DNA from: Petrosia ficiformis
Lineage: Eukaryota > Porifera > Demospongiae > Haplosclerida > Petrosiidae
Assembly: GCA_947044365.1 (NCBI GenBank)
Contig: OX345644.1
Coordinates: 5,648,577 to 5,712,576 of the forward strand
Reading direction: 5' to 3'
DNA length: 64,000 bases
The translations under genes were made by a program, and so were the position numbers. The notes beneath the pieces are model-generated. The model was not told the DNA's origin. It worked only from the letters and a program-made list of their open reading frames with translations, and made no database searches. How positions within the stretch are numbered: the stretch's first letter is position 1; every line of letters starts with the position of its first letter. Of the stretch, positions 23,640 to 64,000 are shown piece after piece.

Positions 23640-25340
23640 ATAAGCAACATATTTAGTACTCACCATCTAGTAGATTCATAATAATGTATCATCATAGTAT
23701 GGAGATCAAGGTTATGTATATTACAAAATGAGATATATAAATTGATATGATTAGTGAAGCAATCAATACATTTAGTGCTCACCCTCTAGTAGATTCAGAA
23801 TAATGTATCATAGTATAGAGATCAAGGTTATATGGATTAAAAAGAATGATAACATACACATAATCAGTTAAAAAAATCAATGCAATTAATTTCATTGTAC
23901 TCACCCTCTATAGTAGATTCATAATAATGTATCATTATAGTATGGAGATCAAGGTTATGTGGATTAAAAATGAGAAATATAGTGAAGCCATCTATACATT
24001 TAGTGTATACTCACCCCCTAGTAGATTCATAACAAATATATATATAAGTGATTAGTGAAGCAATCAATACATTTAGTACTCACAATCTAGTAGATTCACA
24101 ATAATGTATCATCGCAGAATGGAGATCAAGGTTATGTGGATTAGAAAATGAGAAATATATGTAAGATTCATATGATTAGTGAAGCAATCAATACATTTAG
24201 TACTCACCCTCTAGTAGATAATGTATCATCATAGTATGGAGATCCAGTTTATGTAGATTAGAAAATGAGAAATATATATAAGATTCATATGATTAGTGAA
24301 GCAATCAATACATTTAGTACTCACCATCTAGTAGATTCACAATAATGTATCATCACAGAATGGAGATCAAGGTTATGTAGATTAGAAAATTAGAAATATA
24401 TAATATAACATTCATATGATTAGTGAAGCAATCAATACATTTAGTACTCACCAGCTAGTAGATTCATAATAATGTATCATTATAGTATGGAGATCAAGGT
24501 TACGTAGATTAGAAAATGAGAAATAATATACATAAGGTTAGTGAAGCAATCAATACATTTAGTTCTCACCTTCTAGTAGATTCATAATAATGTATCATCA
24601 TAGAGTGGATATCAAGGTTATGTAGATTAGAAAATTAGAAATATATAATATAACATTCATATGATTAGTGAAGCAATCAATACATTTAGCATACTCACCA
24701 GCTAGTAGATTCACAATAATGTATCATCACAGAATGGAGATCAAGGTTATGTAGATTAGAAAATTAGAAATATATAATATAACATTCATATGATTAGTGA
24801 AGCAATCAATACATTTAGTACTCACTTGCTAGTAGATTCATAATAATGTATCATTATAGTATGGAGATCAAGGTTATGTAGATTAGAAAATGAGAAATAA
24901 TATACATAAGGTTAGTGAAGCAATCAATACATTTAGTTCTCACCGACTAGTAGATTCATAATAATGTATCATCATAGCATGGAGATCAAGGTTATGTAGA
25001 TTAGAAAATTAGAAATATATAATATATAAGATTCATATGATTAGTGAAGCAATCAATACATTTAGCATACTCACCAGCTAGTAGATTCATAATAATGTAT
25101 CATCACAGAATGGAGATCAAGGTTATGTAGATTAGAAAATTAGAAATATATAATATAACATTCATATGATTAGTGAAGCAATCAATACATTTAGTACTCA
25201 CGTCCTAGTAGATTCATAATAATGTATCATTATAGTATGGAGATCAAGGTTTAAATGATTACATACACATAATCTCAATATATTTAATTTCATTGTACTC
25301 ACCATCTTGTAGATTTATAATAATGTATCATCACAGCAAG
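23640..25340 (-). repeat. Tandem array of 15 intron-like units with a variable triplet
   Basis: About 15 units of typically 110-131 bp (one truncated to ~69) run between the Roco exon and its unknown upstream part. On the - strand each unit reads GTGAG(T/A)AC..., a CTAAT-containing middle, and ...GAATCTACTAG. The next GTGAG follows after exactly three bases in all 15 junctions. The triplets, from the high-coordinate end, are ATG GAC CTG TCG CAA CTG AAG CTG ATG AGG ATT GGG AGG AGG ATG, at plus-strand starts 25303, 25202, 25075, 24944, 24826, 24699, 24570, 24452, 24325, 24208, 24084, 24015, 23905, 23783 and 23664. The flanks are near invariant; the triplet takes nine values. Confidence 0.92.
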
Positions 25341-25399
25341 GTTATGTGGATTAAAGGTTTTATTGAACATTTAATGAAGGAAGATTCATGTAATTAACA

Positions 25400-27200
25400 C
25401 AGGAATCAATACATTTAATTTCCTTCTAATTGACATAATAATCACAGTATAGAGAATAAACCAGGTGAATTGGTCATTAATTTAATTGTAACTATACATC
25501 CCACACCCTATATTAGAAGCTATCTAGAATACGCAATGCTTGAAAATTCGAACAAATGTGTATAATAATTTACAGGGCTTTCAGCCACTGTTCTAATTGC
25601 ACAGCAGTTTCGGTCACTTTACCAACAATTTGGATGCAATCTGGCCATATCTGAACTAATACGTGGAATGTGAAAATGGAACACAGTACATACAATAGTT
25701 ATGAAACTTTGGATGGACGTTCAAATAAAAAGGAAGTGTAATTTTATTGAAACTCTGGTAACCAAACAAGGGTGAAATAACACTTTGGATGGACGTTCAA
25801 ATAAAAAGGAAGTGTAATTTTATTGAAACTCTGGTAACCAAACAAGGGTGAAATAACACAGTAATTTTTACTGTCAAATATGTACTGATTAGAAGATGGA
25901 GACATCTCTGTCTCATGCCATTTTGATACAAATAGGTGAGTGAACATGACAAGCATTAAAAAAATAAGCTCAAGGGTACTTTAGTTTCTTCTTCAATGAG
26001 GAACTTTACTGGACAAGTTATGATAAGTGTCATATATATCATGGTAACTACTTTCAGGAAAAGAAAGCAAATGATTTATATGGCAAGCCATCAAACTCTG
26101 GCATTCTAAAAAGCAATGATACTATACTTGACTGATCCCAACAATCCTTGTCAAGAGCACAAAATGATTATTGAAAGCTATTTATCATTCAAGCAATGGG
26201 TGTTCATTTACAATATTTTTTTCTATCTGATTATACAAACAGTAGTTGATTAAAAATATCATGGATTCATGATATATATTGTTATTATTCTATAATTACA
26301 GGTAAAAGCAATAGACTTTGTCGGATCCAGAGGTTGATGGCTGTATATAGTGGTACATGGACTTTATAATTATTACATATGCCTAAGCACACCTACTGAA
26401 AATTTAGGTGGTAAAATGTTTTACATGGTTCACGCACTGATCTTTATTAGACCAAATGAGAACACAACAAGTGATTCATTCATTGGGTATAATTCACATC
26501 TTCTACACAACAAAAATGAAATTGTTAAAATGACTAATGCATTGGTTAGTACAACTGTAAGGAATAGTGGAATATGTAATTTAACTGGTCATGTAGATTA
26601 TTATGACTGCATGGTTACTAGCATTGAGCAATATATCGCATACATTTAATCAATCGCATGATATTGGTCTGCCAATATTATCGCAATGGCAAAATATTGT
26701 GTTACTGTAATTATGATAGGTAATCACACCAAAATGTTTTAATATAATTATGCAGTTGAACATTATTATAATGCTTAATCTTGAGCCGTATGCTCTGAAA
26801 ACAAGAATCAAAATTGTCATCTTTCAAAAAAAAACTAGCCTATTTTTACTATCATAGACCATATCACTGAGTAATGTTAGCTATATTTGCAATAATCACA
26901 AGTCACTTTTAGGCAATAATCACAAAACTAATGGTAACATACATGTACTTGTAATCCAATAATTATAATTGCAATTTCTTTATCCTGTCTAATAATGTAC
27001 AAAGAAGTTTCATGGTATGTTACCAAACCTTCTTTGTGCATCTAATATGAGATATTATAGACATACTATTTGATTATGTGTTATGATGCAGTCATAACAA
27101 CCTGTATGAGTAATTAAATTATAATTTACATCCTTACAACTGTACTAACCAATAAATTTGTTATTTTAACATTTCTACTTTTGCAGTGTATGCAGGGTTC
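25400..27200. repeat. Duplicated block, copy 1 (partner ~29120-31400)
   Basis: Shares with 29120-31400 the degraded array end, GTGGAATGTGAAAATGGA, TTTATATGGCAAGC, the GGATCCAGAG..TTGATGGCTGTATA stretch, TGACTGCATGGT..ACATAC and ATGCAGGG(T/C)TCTTGTCA. The longest open frame (26350-26649) is not coding-like and has diverged frames in the partner. Confidence 0.75.
25707..25858. repeat. 76-bp perfect tandem duplication
   Basis: CTTTGGATGGACGTTCAAAT starts at 25707 and again at 25783; the two 76-bp copies appear identical, so the duplication is recent. Confidence 0.9.
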
Positions 27201-29120
27201 TTGTCAGACTGTTTTTGAAGGGTACAGAACCCTTCTCAACAGATAATTATGGTTAAGAAATACTGTTGAATCATGAAAAATTATTCACCTATAAAAATCC
27301 CCTTCTTGATTTTTTTCTGGCTAGAACCCTGCTTCCATAATTATATATAATATTAATTTTTGTGCATTATAATTATGAATATTGATAAATTCCTGGAAGA
27401 ATTATACTCACTATCTTCTGAATTATAGAAGAGTAACGAACAATAATAACTGTGAAATGAAATATTCAATGAAAATTCACATATTTGTACATCATTTATA
27501 TATTACTCACTTTGTTATAGATTTGGCATTAAGTCATTGTAACACAAAAAAGTATAAATCAATCATAAATTGTATAATTATTATTTCAACTAACTTCCTG
27601 CGAACAATATATTAGAATTGATAGTAAAGTCATATCTAATGTATAAACTCACTTGGTCATCCATGATCGAATATTATGTGTGTGTACTGCTTGCATTCAT
27701 AAAATATAATAAAAGTGACCAGATTATATTATTGATAATACATATTAAATACATATTAGCTAATGGCAGATGTTTTGAATCATGGGTCAAATATAATCAT
27801 AATTAACTGTGCAGTGTCAAATTAGAAAATTATTTGGGCCAATGGCTCTTTCTGTATCATCTCTTTGCCCACTACGGCTATACTCAATAACAATTTGCTT
27901 AATTATAATTCTTTCAAGCAACAGTGTCTGGCTCGTAACACAAGACTAGTATGGAGTTAGGAAACTGCCAATCGGATTGTGGAACTATTAACCATTAATA
28001 GTTCTATAATCCTCGTGCTTCAAAATGGATGTACTAGGCGCTGTTTGCTTTTCTTTAGTAGTAATTGCATTTTTGCACTATAGAGAATTATGGCACTCCT
28101 CAGTGTCAAATTTAGGACTTTAATTCCAGCTCTCCTTCTGAGAGGTGAGAGGCTGGGAATGAGACTAGACCAAATTAATTGTGTGTGGAGCAACTTTTGT
28201 CAACTCTGCAACACTTGAGTTTTACAGCACTCAGGACTATAACTTACAATGCTGAAAAGAAAAGCTATTGGAAAGCCAAAGATGGAAAAATGTTTTTTTC
28301 ATAAGTTGCAGGAGGGAATCAACTGTTTAAGATTATCCTTTACGCACCCACTAGTTTCAGTTCTACCTAAATTCTGGTATGTCAGTCTCAGAATGAGATA
28401 TTGATTTCATCTCTACACCAGACTCTCCTTTCTCACTTAAGAGTGGTTACATGAAACTATTTCAACATATTAATCATTCACATGATAAGCATTATGATGA
28501 CTCAATACATGGAATCAATTGTATAATACAGTGGCCAAGAAGCGCTGTTGATTTGGAAATGATGGAGTTTAGAAACTTCTATAAATGAAAATAATATTAA
28601 ATCGAAATAATACGATTTGGAAACGGCTGTAAATGAAAATCGACGGCCCTTCTCTGCCACCGTAGTATAATGTACTATTACATATATGATAGTGCCAGCA
28701 ACATCGTTAAAAATATTATAAATTTTATTTCTAACCTGTATGACAAACTGTTGAAATAGAGTACAGTCAGTAAGCCGTGTCGAACAGAGAGGAAAATAAA
28801 AATCTATCACAAATAGATTTCTTAATATAGTTCGATTTCGATTCCAAATTAGCGCATGCGCAAACAGTTGCATACAAAATAACACGTGATCTACGTAAAT
28901 TCCGTAATTATTATATACGACTTATGATAAAAAGTTAATTTATTAGTGGAAGCAAAAATTTAATCCAAGCTCTTTTTCAGTAAAGAGCCTTGGTATGAGG
29001 CTAGAGACCAGTGAGTCTGGAGACCAGGCCCTCCCTGCCTGCACACAGCTGGAGAAGGTCCTGGTTCCAACTCTGAAAGGTTAAGTTCTATGCAGACAAG
29101 AATGTTTTTTTTTAGAAATT
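27200..29120. other. Intergenic, no gene recognised
   Basis: AT-rich. A 127-codon open frame at 28502-28885 (-) shows no known domain or splice context. A small palindrome (GGAACTATTAACC / TAATAGTTC) lies at ~27982. Confidence 0.4.
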
Positions 29121-29149
29121 TCATATTACATAGTGCTTCACAGCATGGA

Positions 29150-29370
29150 CATAAAGGTTATGTGGATTAAAAAAATGTTTAATGCAAATTTAATTAAGAT
29201 TCATTAAGCACGTTTAGTTTCATTCTACTCACCTAGTAGATTCACAATGATCATCACAGCAAATTAATGGTAATAACGATAACTTAATGTAATTAACTAA
29301 GGAATCAATACTCTTATATAATTTCATTCTACTCACCTCCTAGTAAATTAATTATGTATCACAGATGGAT
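29150..29370 (-). repeat. Two decayed copies of the array unit
   Basis: The junction at 29232/29233 has CTACTAG directly joined to GTGAG with no triplet. The one at 29337-29339 has triplet GAG between an altered TTACTAG and GTGAGT. The surrounding unit sequence (AAAGGTTATGTGGATTA, AGTAGATTCACAATG) is recognisable but degraded. Confidence 0.75.
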
Positions 29371-29379
29371 ACATAAAGT

Positions 29380-31720
29380 GTTGATGATGCAATACATTCA
29401 GTTTATGTGGTAAAATGTCTATACATGGTCACACACTGATTTTTATTTGTTACTAATAGACCAACTGAGAACACAAATTTCAAGTGATTCATTCATTGGG
29501 TATAATTCACAATTTCTACACTACAAAAATAAAATTGTTAAAATGACTAATGTATTAGTTATAGTTAGTACAGTTGGTAGAAAATGTAATTTAATTGTTC
29601 GTGTAGGTTGTTATGACTGCATGGTGACTTACGTGTACTTGTACAAATTATAATCTAATAATTATAATTGCAATTCCCTTATCCTATATAATAATGTACA
29701 AAGAAGCAGAATAATAATATTATTTTAATTAAATCATTGTATGTTTCCAAACCTTCTTTGCGCATCTAATATGAGAATTATAGACATGATATTTGATTAT
29801 AATTAGTATATATATACAAGTATGTTATCATGCAGTCATAACAACCTGTATAATGTAGGATGCATCTTATAATTTAATTGGTCATACAGGTTGTTGTTAT
29901 GACTCCATGATAAAAGATACTTGTACTATAATCAATTATCATGTCCAATATCTCATATTAGATGCACAAAGCAGGTTTGGAAACTTTGTCTAATAGACAG
30001 TATAAGGATAATTGAAATTGCATTATAATTACATGTATGTCATCATGCAGTCAAAAACCCACTTGACCAATTAAATTACAATTTCCACTCTTCCTTGCAA
30101 CTGTACTAACCAAGACATTAGTTTTTTTAAACAATTTTATGTTTGCAGAGTAAGCAATAATTTCGGCTACATTTAGTTACTGGCCTCATTGATTACACAG
30201 CAGTCTTCAGTCACTGTTGGCTGAACAGTTGATAATTTTGGTGCAATCCAGCCATATGTATACTAATATGAGCACAAGGAATTCTATCACGTGGAATGTG
30301 AAAATGGATCACAATTTTCATAGTAGTTATGAAACATCAAGAGGATGTATTTTCATTGAAACTGTGTTAACGAAACAAGAGTAAAATAACCCACTCATTT
30401 TTATAACAGTATAGGACAATGTAGTGTCAGATATGTACTGATCAGAAGACAAGCATCAAAATAAGGCTACTGTAGTTTCTTTTTCAATGTGGAACTCTAT
30501 ACTAGGTTTATGATAATGTCATATCATGGTAAATACATTCAAAAAAATGAAACAAATGATTTATATGGCAAGCAGTCAAACTCTGGCATTTAAAAAGCAG
30601 CGATACTTTACTTGACTGACAACAATAATTCTTATGAAGAGCACAAAACAATTACTCAGTCAATAATTACTGAAAGCTACTTATCGTTTAAGCAGTGAAT
30701 CTTCATGATCATTTATATTATTTCTTTTATTTGTTAACTGATTATACAAAATGTAATTGATCATACATATATTGTTATTATTCTATAATTATAGGTAACG
30801 CAATAGACTTTGTGGGATCCAGAGTTTGATGGCTGTATATAGTGGTACGTGAATATTACATATGTCATTAATTTGCCTACTAGACATTTAGGTGGCAAAA
30901 TTTATTACAACTGAGATCACAGTTTTCAAGTGATTTGGGTATAGTTCACAACTTTTAATACACTACTAAAATAAAATTGTTTAAATGACTAATGTATTGG
31001 TTAATACAGTTGTAAGGAATAGTGGAAATTGTAATTTAATTAGTCATGTAGGTTGTTATGACTGCATGGTGACATACATGTACTTATAATCCAATAATTA
31101 TAATTTCAATTTCCTTACCCTATATAATAATGTACAAAGAAGCAGGTAAATATTTTAATGAATTTTCCAAACCTTTTTTGTCCATCTAATATGAGATGTT
31201 ATGGACATGATAATTATATATATTTTTTTTTATTTGATTATAATGGGTACAAATATGTTATCATGCAGTCATAACAACCTGTATAACTAATTAAATTATA
31301 ATTCGCATCTTTGCAACTCTACTAACCAATATATATTTGTTTTTATAATTTTATTTTTGCAGTGTATATGCAGGGCTCTTGTCAAACGGACTTTGAAGGG
31401 TACAGAACCCTTCTTAACAAGAAAAAAAAACCTTCATAAATGCTTAAAACATCAGTTGTATCCTTCTGGCAACAGAATTGTTGAGGTACATAGGAGATTA
31501 TAAGTGGATATGGCGATCAATATACTATTCAAATTTAAAGTAATCATACAGAATTTGATGAATTATTAAAATGACTAATGTATTGGTTAGTACAGTTGTA
31601 AGGCATTATGTAAATGTAATTCAATTGGTTGTGTTGGTTGTTATAACTGCATGGTGACATCCTTATACATGTACTAATTGTAATCCAATTTCTATTTCCT
31701 TATCCTGTCTAATAGACATA
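29380..31720. repeat. Interspersed repeat blocks
   Basis: Several copies of a block around CATGCAGTCATAACAACCTG, ATAATGTACAAAGAAG and CCAAACCTTCTTTG..CATC occur at ~26950-27150, 29630-29860, 31060-31330 and 31650-31880, in both orientations near 29880-30070. This is part of the 25.4-27.2 kb duplication plus extra local copies; no gene. Confidence 0.65.
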
Positions 31721-32465
31721 CAAAGAAGCAGAATAAATATTTTAATTAAATCATTGTATTTTTCCAAACCTTCTTTGTGCATCTAATATGAGATATCATG
31801 CAGTCATAACAATCAGTATGACTAATTAGGTTATAATTTGCATCTTTTCAACCGTAATACATTTGTTATTCTATTTTTGCAGTGAAAGGCAGACAAAAAC
31901 CTAACAAAAAAAAAAGAAAACCTTCATAATATCAGAGAGTACGGTATATAGAACGAAAAAAATGGCCACCCATACATTTCAATTGCAAGTGATGAGCTAA
32001 AATCTGTGGTAATATAGCTATACAGATAAGTTTTAATACACACATTCATAACTAGTGTTGTTATGACTACCAACACCTTCTAGATGTACAAAGAAGCAGA
32101 ATAAATATTTTAATTAATCATTGTATTTTTCCAAACCTTCTTTGTGCATCTAATATGAGATATCATGCAGTCATAACAATCAGTATGACTAATTAGGTTA
32201 TAATTTGCATCTTTTCAACCGTAATACATTTGTTATTCTATTTTTGCAGTGAAAGGCAGACAAAAACCTAACAAGAAAAAAAGAAAACCTTCATAATATC
32301 AGAGAGTACGGTATATAGAACGAAAAAAATGGCCACCCATACATTTCAATTGCAAGTGATGAGCTAAAATCTGTGGTAATATAGCTATACAGATAAGCTA
32401 TACAGATAAGTTTTAATACACACATCCATAACTAGTGTTGTTATGACTACCAACACCTTCTAGAT
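31719..32465. repeat. ~370-bp tandem duplication, two copies
   Basis: The unit starting TACAAAGAAGCAGAATAAAT at 31719 repeats from 32087 almost without change (offset 368). It includes the CAGAGAGTACGGTATATAGA and CATTTCAATTGCAAGTGATG stretches seen at 11.1 kb. The second copy has a short extra repeat GCTATACAGATAA. Confidence 0.9.
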
Positions 32466-32469
32466 GGCC

Positions 32470-34630
32470 AAAGATTATTGTTAGTAAGGTAGAGAACCAG
32501 CAAGTGGCAAAACTGCCCAGAGGCAAAATCTTCTTCGTCAGTATCATTTTTTGTTTGTTTAACTATCACAATGATTCTAGCACCATTACAGTAGCATTCA
32601 TAGTATAGTTCTAGTCTACAAATATCGAGATGATATCTTCAGATACTATGAAACTCAGGGGCAGCAGAAGGTTTAAAAAAGTGGTGTGGCAAGCATGGCA
32701 CTCCGGGCCAAACATTATATACAGTAAAATTGATATCATTGAAAAGGCATAATTTTATATAGGACAATACAAACACACACATCGAGCCAGTGCCAATATT
32801 ATTAAATTTATAATTCATGGTGCACCAAATACTTTAACATGTTCACTGTTTTGGGAGACAAACTCAGATATAGCTCACATTAGACTAATTTCTCTGTCTC
32901 TTGTGAATGTGTACAATCATTAGATGATTCAGCAGCTCAATCCCTGCCTGTTCCGACTCTGTGTTTGATCCACTATCTGATAGAAAAAAAAGCGAGGTCT
33001 GTCTGCCAGACATGTCTCTCTCCTAACTCAGCAAATGAAGAGCGCACACATGCTTCTTTTCAATATTCTACTTTAGTTAAATTAGGAAAGTGGGCTATTA
33101 ATAGTAAATGTGGTATGGCGTTGCGTACACACGAAAAAAGTGGTATAGCAAATACCACACTAGCCATACTGCTTCCGCCGCCCTTGAAACTAATGAAAGA
33201 AAACAGTCTCAAGAGTCAAGACTCTCAACGATCGCACAATTTGATCTTAATAAGTATATTATTCATTACAGAGGATTTCAGTTCCGTTGACACAATTATT
33301 CCGTTCTGTAACCACACCCTCCATATAAAATTATGTAGGGACCTACTATTATATGGAGGGCGTGGTTACGAAACGGAATAATTGTGTCAACGGAACTGAA
33401 ATCCTCTGTAATCTATCAACGTGGAATTTAATTGCGCATGCGCATTTGTATCCTCAGAACATGGAAGCCGGTAAAATTTGTGAGCAAATGCATTCTTATA
33501 ATAATGAATATAATAATTATTAATATTAAAGCCATTGTATTATACTATGACAATAATAGTCTCGAGACCAGAAGTTTATGAAAAAAATGGACGGAACGTT
33601 TGGACAAACACACGCCCAAAACTGGGGAACATGTCACAGGATGTCACATGACTTTCCATGAATACTATTCGATGTGTACGTATAACATGTGAAAACTTAA
33701 AATGCCCATGTGTTTGATGAAGTTAACGTGATCACATGATAGAAATAATCTTATTGATCTGCAAGAATTGCTACATGGTTCTTCTTTCAAATCAAAATTG
33801 CATGTCAATGGTGTCGTTTTTGTAATTATAATTATGATTTTGTAAACTTCTGAAATTATGAGGCTATTTCTAACTAGTCTCTCACATTCTGACATACTTT
33901 TTAACTTTTTCCAAACATTTTGTCAAAATATCTGGACTACATAAACTAGCATGTGTGTTCAGCATTGAAAGATTTTAATGGCACACTTTGAGATTCATAG
34001 AATAGTATTACCTAAAAACTATAATTATAGGTATAGGTAGTTCTTCAAATATATTCTACTCATTGTAGCAAATAATTGCTATATAGCTATATACTATATA
34101 GAGTAACATGAAGAAACTGTCTTAGGGAGATGCTTTGCCCTATATTGTTTATATGTGCACAGATTGTCGTGGCACATGAGGCATATAGCTATTGTTGATC
34201 ATCTTGAGCTTGCAAATGGTCTGGGGACAAAGATATGGGTGGCAAGGTTAATATTGGCAATTAAAATATACTGGTCCAAATGTATAATGCAGTTGGCTAA
34301 TTCAACCCTTCTTTTTTTTTCCTTACTACTGGCCTGTTGCCCTGATAAACTTCAAAATGAATGCGTCTTGTGAAGCCATTGCATGCAATTAATTAACGCT
34401 GAAACATCCTTTAAAACAAAGAAACAATAATTATTCTATTCGCTGTTCTGTTAGTTATGATTCAAAAAAACTCAATGGAAGCAAAATTACACTTTAATGA
34501 AATGAACACATTGCAAAACAATGTTCCTAAAAAACTTAAGCTGCAAAAAACATTGGCCTACTAAAATTATTATGACTTAGAATAAAAAAATCTAACCTAA
34601 CTTTTTAAAAAACAAAGACTTAAAATTAAA
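32470..34630. other. Intergenic between Roco region and the IP3R-like gene 3' end
   Basis: No gene supported. It holds the hairpin element at 33267-33410 and low-complexity AT. The 138-codon frame at 32965-33381 (+) runs into that hairpin and is not coding-like. Confidence 0.5.
33267..33410. mobile_element. 144-bp hairpin MITE, TA-flanked
   Basis: Arms of ~62 bp (left TACAGAGGATTTCAGTTCCG; right ends CTGAAATCCTCTGTA) are near-perfect inverted repeats around a short loop. Both ends fall at TA, consistent with Tc1/mariner-type mobilisation. A second copy is nested at 59838-59945. Confidence 0.88.
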
Positions 34631-34638
34631 TGATTATT

Positions 34639-63238
<28,600 letters not shown>

Positions 63239-63239
63239 C

Positions 63240-64000
63240 TGAAAAATAAATTATTAGTACATAATATTTAATAATAAGTAAATAAAATGTACTAAACATA
63301 ATTATATTAAATAATTATAATATGTTATACTACCATGACAACTGTTTGATGTATGTATATTGTATAAATCGTGGCTAGTTGGTGTATATGCACCTGCTGG
63401 TCTTCAGAGGTTTATGTGGATATACCCCTCTGCCTTATGAGCCTTGAGTTATATCCTCATACACCTCCTCCACAACAAGTGGTATATCTGACATACATGT
63501 ATGCACCTTGGTTTATATTTACATTTACACTATACTTACCATTTTCTGACAAACCAAATTGCAGAATTTGAGGTAAGTGTATATATATGTAATTGGTCAT
63601 TGTTTCCTACTGCAAAATGCAGTAGAATCAACCAATCAGATTCAATTACGCTGCCATATATAGGTATTGATGCTTATCAACAATTTCTTTTTTGCTAATA
63701 CTGCACTGTTCATTACAGTGCGAAATTATAATTCAATTTTGTGTACAGCTATTTAGTCTGATAGATCATGCAATTTGTTAGATTACTGTCAGTTACTATC
63801 CTTTATCATAGAAATTATAGGTGAGCGATATTTCATGCTCCAATTAAAGACGAAAAGATGTGTGAATCGTTGAACAACTCAGTAAATAGACTACAAGTTT
63901 GTATAGATCTGATTTGTCAGAGTAGAGTAAATATTGTATGAAATAGATATATCCCTCCCACCAGTGATATAAAACCCGTTATACTTCAGAGCAGCGTGGT
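63240..64000. other. Intron or upstream sequence of the IP3R-like gene
   Basis: No exon confidently found. On the - strand TTTGTCAG|AAAATG|GTAAGT near 63538-63551 could be a 6-nt mini-exon whose final G would fit the phase of the next exon, but this is unproven. Confidence 0.35.

Noticed and set aside
24000..24870. LRR-like reading (NLHNLDLH) inside the array units
   Set aside because: The stretch has no acceptor upstream (no AG in the unit) and the resemblance is short; chance is likelier.
23640..25340. Regular repeats with short variable spacers resemble a CRISPR array
   Set aside because: Units are ~120 bp with 3-base variable parts, the window is eukaryotic with spliced genes, and the junctions match splice sites; CRISPR repeats and spacers are ~20-40 bp.
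28502..28885. 127-codon - strand frame as a possible upstream Roco exon
   Set aside because: No LRR, ankyrin or other Roco-associated motif, and no good splice signals at matching phase.
32965..33381. 138-codon + strand frame
   Set aside because: Runs into the foldback element at 33267-33410 and shows no domain, start context or splice pattern.

Overview
The window is eukaryotic and looks like a compact, AT-rich early animal genome. A demosponge such as Amphimedon is my best guess; this rests on gene content and style (short introns, sushi-domain proteins, Roco GTPases, many small foldback elements), not on a database match. Three host genes and one transposase gene are visible. The rest is introns, segmental duplications and small DNA transposons.

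Layout. 1-2067 (+): 3' part of a secreted fibronectin-III/sushi (CCP)/SRCR-like protein, two exons. 2.1-12.2 kb: no intact gene; it holds a ~3.5 kb segmental duplication (copy A), a 778-bp element with 60-bp terminal inverted repeats, broken pieces of a sushi exon and of a Roco gene, and repeat blocks. 12.3-14.0 kb (-): intact 584-codon transposase ORF of the TNP2/CACTA-like type, bracketed by direct and inverted repeats. 14.0-18.7 kb: foldback hairpin and nested direct/inverted repeats. 18.7-21.8 kb: copy B of the duplication. 21.7-23.4 kb (-): large Roc-COR GTPase exon whose last ~25 codons appear to come from an inserted element. 23.64-25.33 kb: a tandem array of 15 intron-like units of ~120 bp. 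On the - strand each unit presents ...CTACTAG, three variable bases, then GTGAG. 25.3-34.6 kb: decayed duplicates of the array flank and interspersed repeats.

34.6-63.2 kb (-): about 50 exons of an inositol 1,4,5-trisphosphate receptor (IP3R) family Ca2+ channel. They run from the helical domain after the ligand-binding core to the C-terminal stop; the ligand-binding part lies beyond the window. Splice phases join in frame at every junction I traced except one near 41.7 kb. The pore exons lack the family's GGGVGD selectivity filter, and a block of tiny frame-neutral exons encodes a duplicated acidic/proline-rich linker.

The most unusual features are the variable-triplet splice-site array upstream of the Roco exon and the altered pore of the IP3R-like channel. 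All domain calls come from reading motifs by eye; no search was run.
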